A stretch of 9,418 nt of DNA, from positions 1-9,418 of the forward strand of contig JBGTLT010000206.1 in assembly GCA_041743975.1 (NCBI GenBank), given 5' to 3'. This stretch comes from JTS-RE37 sp041743975. GTDB taxonomy: Bacteria > Bacteroidota > Bacteroidia > Flavobacteriales > Flavobacteriaceae. The position numbers were made by a program, and so were the translations under genes. Under the pieces are notes generated by a model. It was not told the DNA's origin, did not search any database, and worked only from the letters and a program-made list of their open reading frames with translations. Numbering within the stretch: position 1 is the stretch's first letter; the number at the start of each line of letters is the position of its first letter. Shown here one piece after another: positions 6,427 through 9,418 of this stretch.

Positions 6427-7491
6427 ATGCCGAAATCCATGAATATTTTATTTACGTGTGCGGGAAGAAGAAATTATCTTATCAATAAATTCAAAAAGGA
6501 ACTGGGCAAGGATGGAAAAATCATCGCCATCGATAAGAATTATTCCTCTGCTCTGGTAGAGGCAGATGTTTCCATTGTGGTTCCCGGGATATATGAACCG
6601 GATTATTTACCCATCCTGAAGGCTATCATTCGGGATTATGAGGTTGGTGCCCTGATTTCCTTAAATGACCTGGAATTGCCCATAATAGCTGAAAATAAAG
6701 AAGAGTTGCAGAAACTTGGGGTACAAGTATTGGTATCAGATAGTACAGTAGTGAATATATGTTCTGACAAGTGGAAAACCTTTAAATTTTTGAAGGTGAC
6801 CAAAGTCCAAACGCCAAAGACCTATGTTTCACTGGAAAAGGTCCTGCAATGCATTGAAGATAAAGAACTCCGGTATCCTCTGATTCTGAAGCCGAGATGG
6901 GGAAGCGGTTCTGTTGGTGTTGAGACTGTCCATTCCGAACAAGAAATGCTCCTTACCTATGCTTACTTAAAATTTAAGGTAAAAAACTCGATCTTGAGAA
7001 AAATCAGTTCTATTGATCAGGACCGAAGCATCCTGTTTCAGGAAAAAATAATGGGAACCGAATATGGAATGGACATACTCAACGATTTTAGGGGAAATTA
7101 CCATGGATCCTTTGCGCGCAGAAAATTATCGATGCGTTCCGGTGAAACCGAAAAGGCCTGTTCTGTGATTCATGAGGCATTCTCCGAAATAGGGGAAACA
7201 ATCGGCAAGGCTACTGGGCATATTGGTACAATGGACTGCGATTTGCTACTTGCAGATGGCAAACTCCATTTACTTGAAATGAATCCCAGGTTCGGGGGTG
7301 GGTATCCTTTTTCACATGAGGCTGGTATCAATACCCCAGCAATTTATCTGAATTGGTTGAGAGGGATTCAGGATGTAGGTCAACATAACAACTACAGGGA
7401 CAACGTGACCTTTTGCAAGAGCGACAAGATGTTGTTTGTCCCGGACAAAAACCCTGAGAACGTAATCCATACTCCGGATATTACAGGATAA
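6427..7491 (+). CDS. ATP-grasp carboxylate-amine ligase (PylC/CarB-like)
   Basis: The 354-residue protein has a Rossmann-like pre-ATP-grasp domain starting MNILFTCAGRR, then an ATP-grasp fold. Visible motifs are ILKPRWGSGSVGV (153-165, ATP-binding lysine and glycine loop), FQEKIMGTEYGMDI (204-217), RRKLSMRSGETEKA (231-244), D270 and EMNPRFGGGYP (284-294), which supplies the metal and nucleotide contacts. Such enzymes form an amide or peptide bond through an acyl-phosphate; relatives in polysaccharide clusters are often annotated as carbamoyl-phosphate-synthase-like. It lacks membrane segments, so it should be cytoplasmic. The start may be ATG 6427 or, better matching relatives, ATG 6439 (MNILFT). 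A 148-base gap separates it from the sugar transferase, with no clear terminator. Together with the ATP-grasp at 1908 and the CapK-like ligase, it suggests acyl or aminoacyl modification of a sugar. The substrate is unknown. Confidence 0.87.
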   Translation: MPKSMNILFTCAGRRNYLINKFKKELGKDGKIIAIDKNYSSALVEADVSIVVPGIYEPDYLPILKAIIRDYEVGALISLNDLELPIIAENKEELQKLGVQVLVSDSTVVNICSDKWKTFKFLKVTKVQTPKTYVSLEKVLQCIEDKELRYPLILKPRWGSGSVGVETVHSEQEMLLTYAYLKFKVKNSILRKISSIDQDRSILFQEKIMGTEYGMDILNDFRGNYHGSFARRKLSMRSGETEKACSVIHEAFSEIGETIGKATGHIGTMDCDLLLADGKLHLLEMNPRFGGGYPFSHEAGINTPAIYLNWLRGIQDVGQHNNYRDNVTFCKSDKMLFVPDKNPENVIHTPDITG

Positions 7492-7793
7492 AAACCCATT
7501 GGTTGCGGAAGGGCTTCGAGCCCCGGCCTGGTCGTCCTAAGGTTGCCGCTTCACCAGCAACAAGACCCATTACCGCCTCGCGGATCCTGATGTCAGGATT
7601 AGCGTCAAGCCCGGCAAGTCAAGAAAGCTCAACTGTTCCTCACAATTAACCGTAAATAGTGCGCACCATGTGTGATCACAGAGATCGGGGCTCATACAGT
7701 TGACGGGAAGGCTATCCAGCGCCTGGCCGACATTGTGAGGCGTGTAGGGGGGCGGTGGAGGGAACACTGGCCACTATGGGAGAACCTTCTGGC

Positions 7794-8039
7794 GCCTAAC
7801 GCCCCACTAAACGCAATGACGTCCTGGGTTTTAAATTGTTGTGTACCGAAGGTACATATAAGATTTCTAAGACGATAGGGACGTTGCCAAATTGCCTTAT
7901 GTGATTGTTGGGTCGTGGCATCACGATAGTGGCGGCTACAAGCTTTCGTTCCATACAAGCCCCCAGGGCCATTTGGTTTAGCATTGTGTGCGCACAGCAT
8001 AGTCGACGTGGCGGCGAGCATTGGCTTTGCTGGTTAGGC
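7794..8039 (+). repeat. GCCTAAC ... GTTAGGC inverted pair, attC-like core motifs
   Basis: GCCTAAC at 7794-7800 and GTTAGGC at 8033-8039 are exact inverse complements and have the form of the outer core sites of integron attC elements. The bases inward are loosely related too: GCAATG follows the first core, and CATTGGC precedes the second. The 246-base spacing is longer than typical attC sites, so a functional single site is doubtful. They could belong to two degraded sites. The decayed recombinase at the end of the window makes the idea worth noting. Confidence 0.25.
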
Positions 8040-8050
8040 TTTCACCGCCA
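8009..8050 (+). repeat. Imperfect hairpin TGGCGGCGA / TTCACCGCCA
   Basis: TGGCGGCGA at 8009-8017 pairs with TCACCGCCA at 8042-8050 with one C-A mismatch, around a loop that contains the GTTAGGC motif. It is the longest stem in this gene-less stretch. There is no T-run, so it does not look like a terminator. Confidence 0.4.
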
Positions 8051-8259
8051 TGTACTCCTATTCCCTCGATATCCACAATGCCGCGCGGACAGCGTAGTGG
8101 CCACCACACATTGGCACCTTTGCTTGCCGCACCGAGACACCAAAGCAAGTTAAAGAGCCGATCTTAACTTCTCGATTTGGAAATAGTAATTACTTCATCA
8201 TAATACCAAAGAAAAGTTCTAATCAATTCTGTATATTCAATTGACCAATTCCTTGAACT

Positions 8260-9081
8260 ATGGCAGCTACCATTCGAAATTTCTTTGCGAGTTTAATGAT
8301 TGTCCAGGCTTTTGCCTTTCCTCTCAGGAGTCAGGAAATTATCTACGGATCAAACAATGGAAAATATGTTGAAGTGTCCGGGAGAGACATATACTATGAG
8401 GAGTATGGTGAGGGTGAACCAGTTCTTATGCTACATGGAGGGCCGGGTTCCATTGCTAATTTTTCCAACTTAATTCCTAAGCTATCCAAAAACTATAGAG
8501 TGATTGCAATGGACACTCCGGGGCAGGGACGTTCGGAACGGGCAAGTGATGTGAGTTATCAGCTCCTTGCGGAAAACGCTTCTGCCTTCATTGATAAGAT
8601 GGAGATCAAAAAATGCTATGTCGTTGGTTGGAGTGATGGAGCTTGCACAGGTCTTTTGTTGGCAGCCAATCGGCCAGAAGTAATTTCCAAGGTCTTTGTG
8701 TCGGGGGGATTTTCCAATATTGATGGATTTACGGATGAATCTAAAGCCTTTTGGTCTACAATCACACCGGAATCATGGGGAGGTTGGCATCTTGAATATC
8801 AACAACTATATCCGGAAAATGATTGGAAAACCCTTATTCATGATCTCCGGGACATGTTCAATACTAAAATCTATATTACAGAGGAGAAATTAAAAAGCAT
8901 TACCAGCAAAGTCCTACTTGCTTACGGTGATAATGATTTATTTACTTATGAACATATAGTTTATCTCTACAGAACGATTCCTGATACCGAGCTCATGATC
9001 TTGCCAGGGACAAGTCATAGTACCTTTGACGAACAACCGGAAATGATGTCCCTGGCGATCATAAACTTTTTTAAAAAATGA
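8260..9081 (+). CDS. Secreted alpha/beta hydrolase
   Basis: The 273-residue protein is an alpha/beta-fold hydrolase. It has a likely signal peptide at 1-25 (MAATIRNFFASLMIVQAFAF, cleavage near RSQ-EI), so it probably acts in the periplasm or outside. The oxyanion-hole motif HGGPGS is at 59-64. The nucleophile elbow GWSDGA gives S125, YGDNDLF provides the likely acid D226, and TSH gives the catalytic H253. All triad members are in the expected order, and the length is typical of stand-alone esterase/lipase or haloperoxidase-like members. The substrate cannot be deduced. It stands alone, between the gene-less palindrome-rich stretch and a decayed recombinase, and has no functional link to the polysaccharide cluster. 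No strong Shine-Dalgarno or standard promoter was found upstream. It may be cargo brought in by the recombinase system, which is inference. Confidence 0.85.
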   Translation: MAATIRNFFASLMIVQAFAFPLRSQEIIYGSNNGKYVEVSGRDIYYEEYGEGEPVLMLHGGPGSIANFSNLIPKLSKNYRVIAMDTPGQGRSERASDVSYQLLAENASAFIDKMEIKKCYVVGWSDGACTGLLLAANRPEVISKVFVSGGFSNIDGFTDESKAFWSTITPESWGGWHLEYQQLYPENDWKTLIHDLRDMFNTKIYITEEKLKSITSKVLLAYGDNDLFTYEHIVYLYRTIPDTELMILPGTSHSTFDEQPEMMSLAIINFFKK

Positions 9082-9104
9082 GAGTTTGTTGAAGCGGCAT
9101 TTAA

Positions 9105-9418
9105 TTTGACAGCCCTTTCATTCAGGCCCCAAAAGGAGCATAAGCTACCTACGGTCCTGTTGTTGGAAGAAGTGGCTCCTCCTGGCGAAGATCAAGAACC
9201 TAAAACACAGGCTAATGGTCATGACCTGAAATCTGCCGGGTTACGGTTGAGAGAGGTATTGAACTTGAAAATTACCAACATATATTATGACCGTATGCAG
9301 ATAGTGGTACGGGGTTCTAAGGGAAACAAGATCGTTATACGTTGCTTTCAGAGGTACTGCTTCCGGTATTACTGTAGTATATTGAAGCGTACAGCCCGAC
9401 GCTATTTCTTTTCGAGGG
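9105..9418 (+). pseudogene. Decayed tyrosine recombinase (XerD/IntI-like integrase), fragment
   Basis: Pieces of a tyrosine recombinase are readable in all three plus frames. From 9121: RPQKEHKLPTVLLLEEVA. From 9179 in the next frame: LLAKIKNLKHRLMVM. From 9232 back in the first frame: SAGLRLREVLNLKI, holding the first catalytic arginine (9244-9246), and VVRGSKGNK with the beta-hairpin lysine. From 9330 in the third frame: DRYTLLSEVLLPVL, then an in-frame TAG at 9375, then YIEAY and FLFEG. Put together, they match the end of the core-binding domain and the start of the catalytic domain. The N-terminal domain is missing or unreadable, and the rest lies beyond the window. At least three frame changes and a stop make it non-functional. 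The wording is closest to the integrases of Bacteroidetes that resemble XerD and integron integrases. Confidence 0.8.

Larger units (their letters stand above)
7492..8259. other. Gene-less region rich in small palindromes, first part GC-rich
   Basis: No credible gene is seen in 768 bases; the open frames here (for example 7692-8021 minus and 7672-7878 plus) show no family motif and overlap on both strands. The composition from about 7500 to 7800 is clearly richer in G and C than the genes on either side. Small hairpins are frequent: GGGCT-TCG-AGCCC (7511-7523), GTTGC/GCAAC (7542-7560), TGTACC-GAA-GGTACA (7842-7856), TCGTG-GCAT-CACGA (7913-7926), TTGCTT/AAGCAA (8120-8148). The last ~95 bases are AT-rich and form the leader of the hydrolase gene. 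It reads as decayed foreign DNA or a string of degraded recombination sites. Confidence 0.5.

Noticed and set aside
7671..7680. TGTGATCACA palindrome as a CRP-type operator
   Set aside because: A CRP site needs a six-base spacer between TGTGA and TCACA, there is no promoter or gene start next to it, and it sits in a stretch rich in chance palindromes.
7692..8021. 109-codon minus-strand frame, and overlapping plus-strand frames at 7672-7878 and 7905-8153
   Set aside because: The translations are rich in Cys, His, Pro and Arg with no recognisable motif, and overlap on both strands, as expected from GC-rich non-coding DNA.
1..9418. CRISPR array, tRNA or rRNA genes
   Set aside because: No regularly spaced identical repeats, tRNA cloverleaf with T-loop and acceptor stem, or rRNA signature was found on either strand.

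Overview
The window looks like an accessory segment of a Bacteroidetes chromosome, most likely a marine-type Flavobacteriaceae. The evidence is the protein style (IS4-family transposase with the Bacteroidetes-type N-terminus, sugar-transfer-associated ATP-grasp, small phosphoglycosyl transferase), A-rich leaders with little or no Shine-Dalgarno signal, and moderate-to-low GC in the genes. This assignment is inference; no marker gene is present.

Layout. Positions 1-478 (minus) hold the 5' part of a Kef/CPA2-type antiporter gene. It loses homology at about position 110, exactly where a ~115-nt repeat begins. A second, inverted copy of that repeat lies at ~511-622, just upstream of the gene start. 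Positions 625-1283 are non-coding, with a dense run of hairpins and an 80-nt-spaced direct repeat. Positions 1284-1439 (minus) may be a relic of a Wzt-like polysaccharide ABC-transporter ATPase C-terminus. Nothing recognisable lies from there to 1907.

Positions 1908-7491 (plus) are the core: four genes of a surface-polysaccharide cluster. In order they encode a sugar-transfer-associated ATP-grasp protein, a CapK/PaaK-like AMP-forming ligase, a small polyprenyl-phosphate sugar phosphotransferase (PglC/WcaJ type), and a second ATP-grasp ligase (PylC/CarB-like). The sugar transferase would load the first sugar phosphate onto the lipid carrier. The ligases suggest that an acyl or aminoacyl group is activated and attached to a sugar; this functional link is inference. 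A complete 1303-bp IS4-family element (4338-5640) sits between the second and third genes. It has 15-bp terminal inverted repeats and a 9-bp near-perfect target duplication, and its transposase has lost one base near codon 8. Removing it restores a spacing of about 70 bp, so the four genes were probably one operon.

Positions 7492-8259 carry no recognisable gene. The first part is clearly more GC-rich than the neighbours and the whole stretch is full of small palindromes, including a GCCTAAC/GTTAGGC pair like integron attC core sites. A secreted alpha/beta hydrolase follows at 8260-9081. From 9105 to the window end is a badly decayed tyrosine recombinase (XerD/IntI-like). Both ends of the window are therefore graveyards of mobile and truncated DNA around an otherwise intact polysaccharide cluster.
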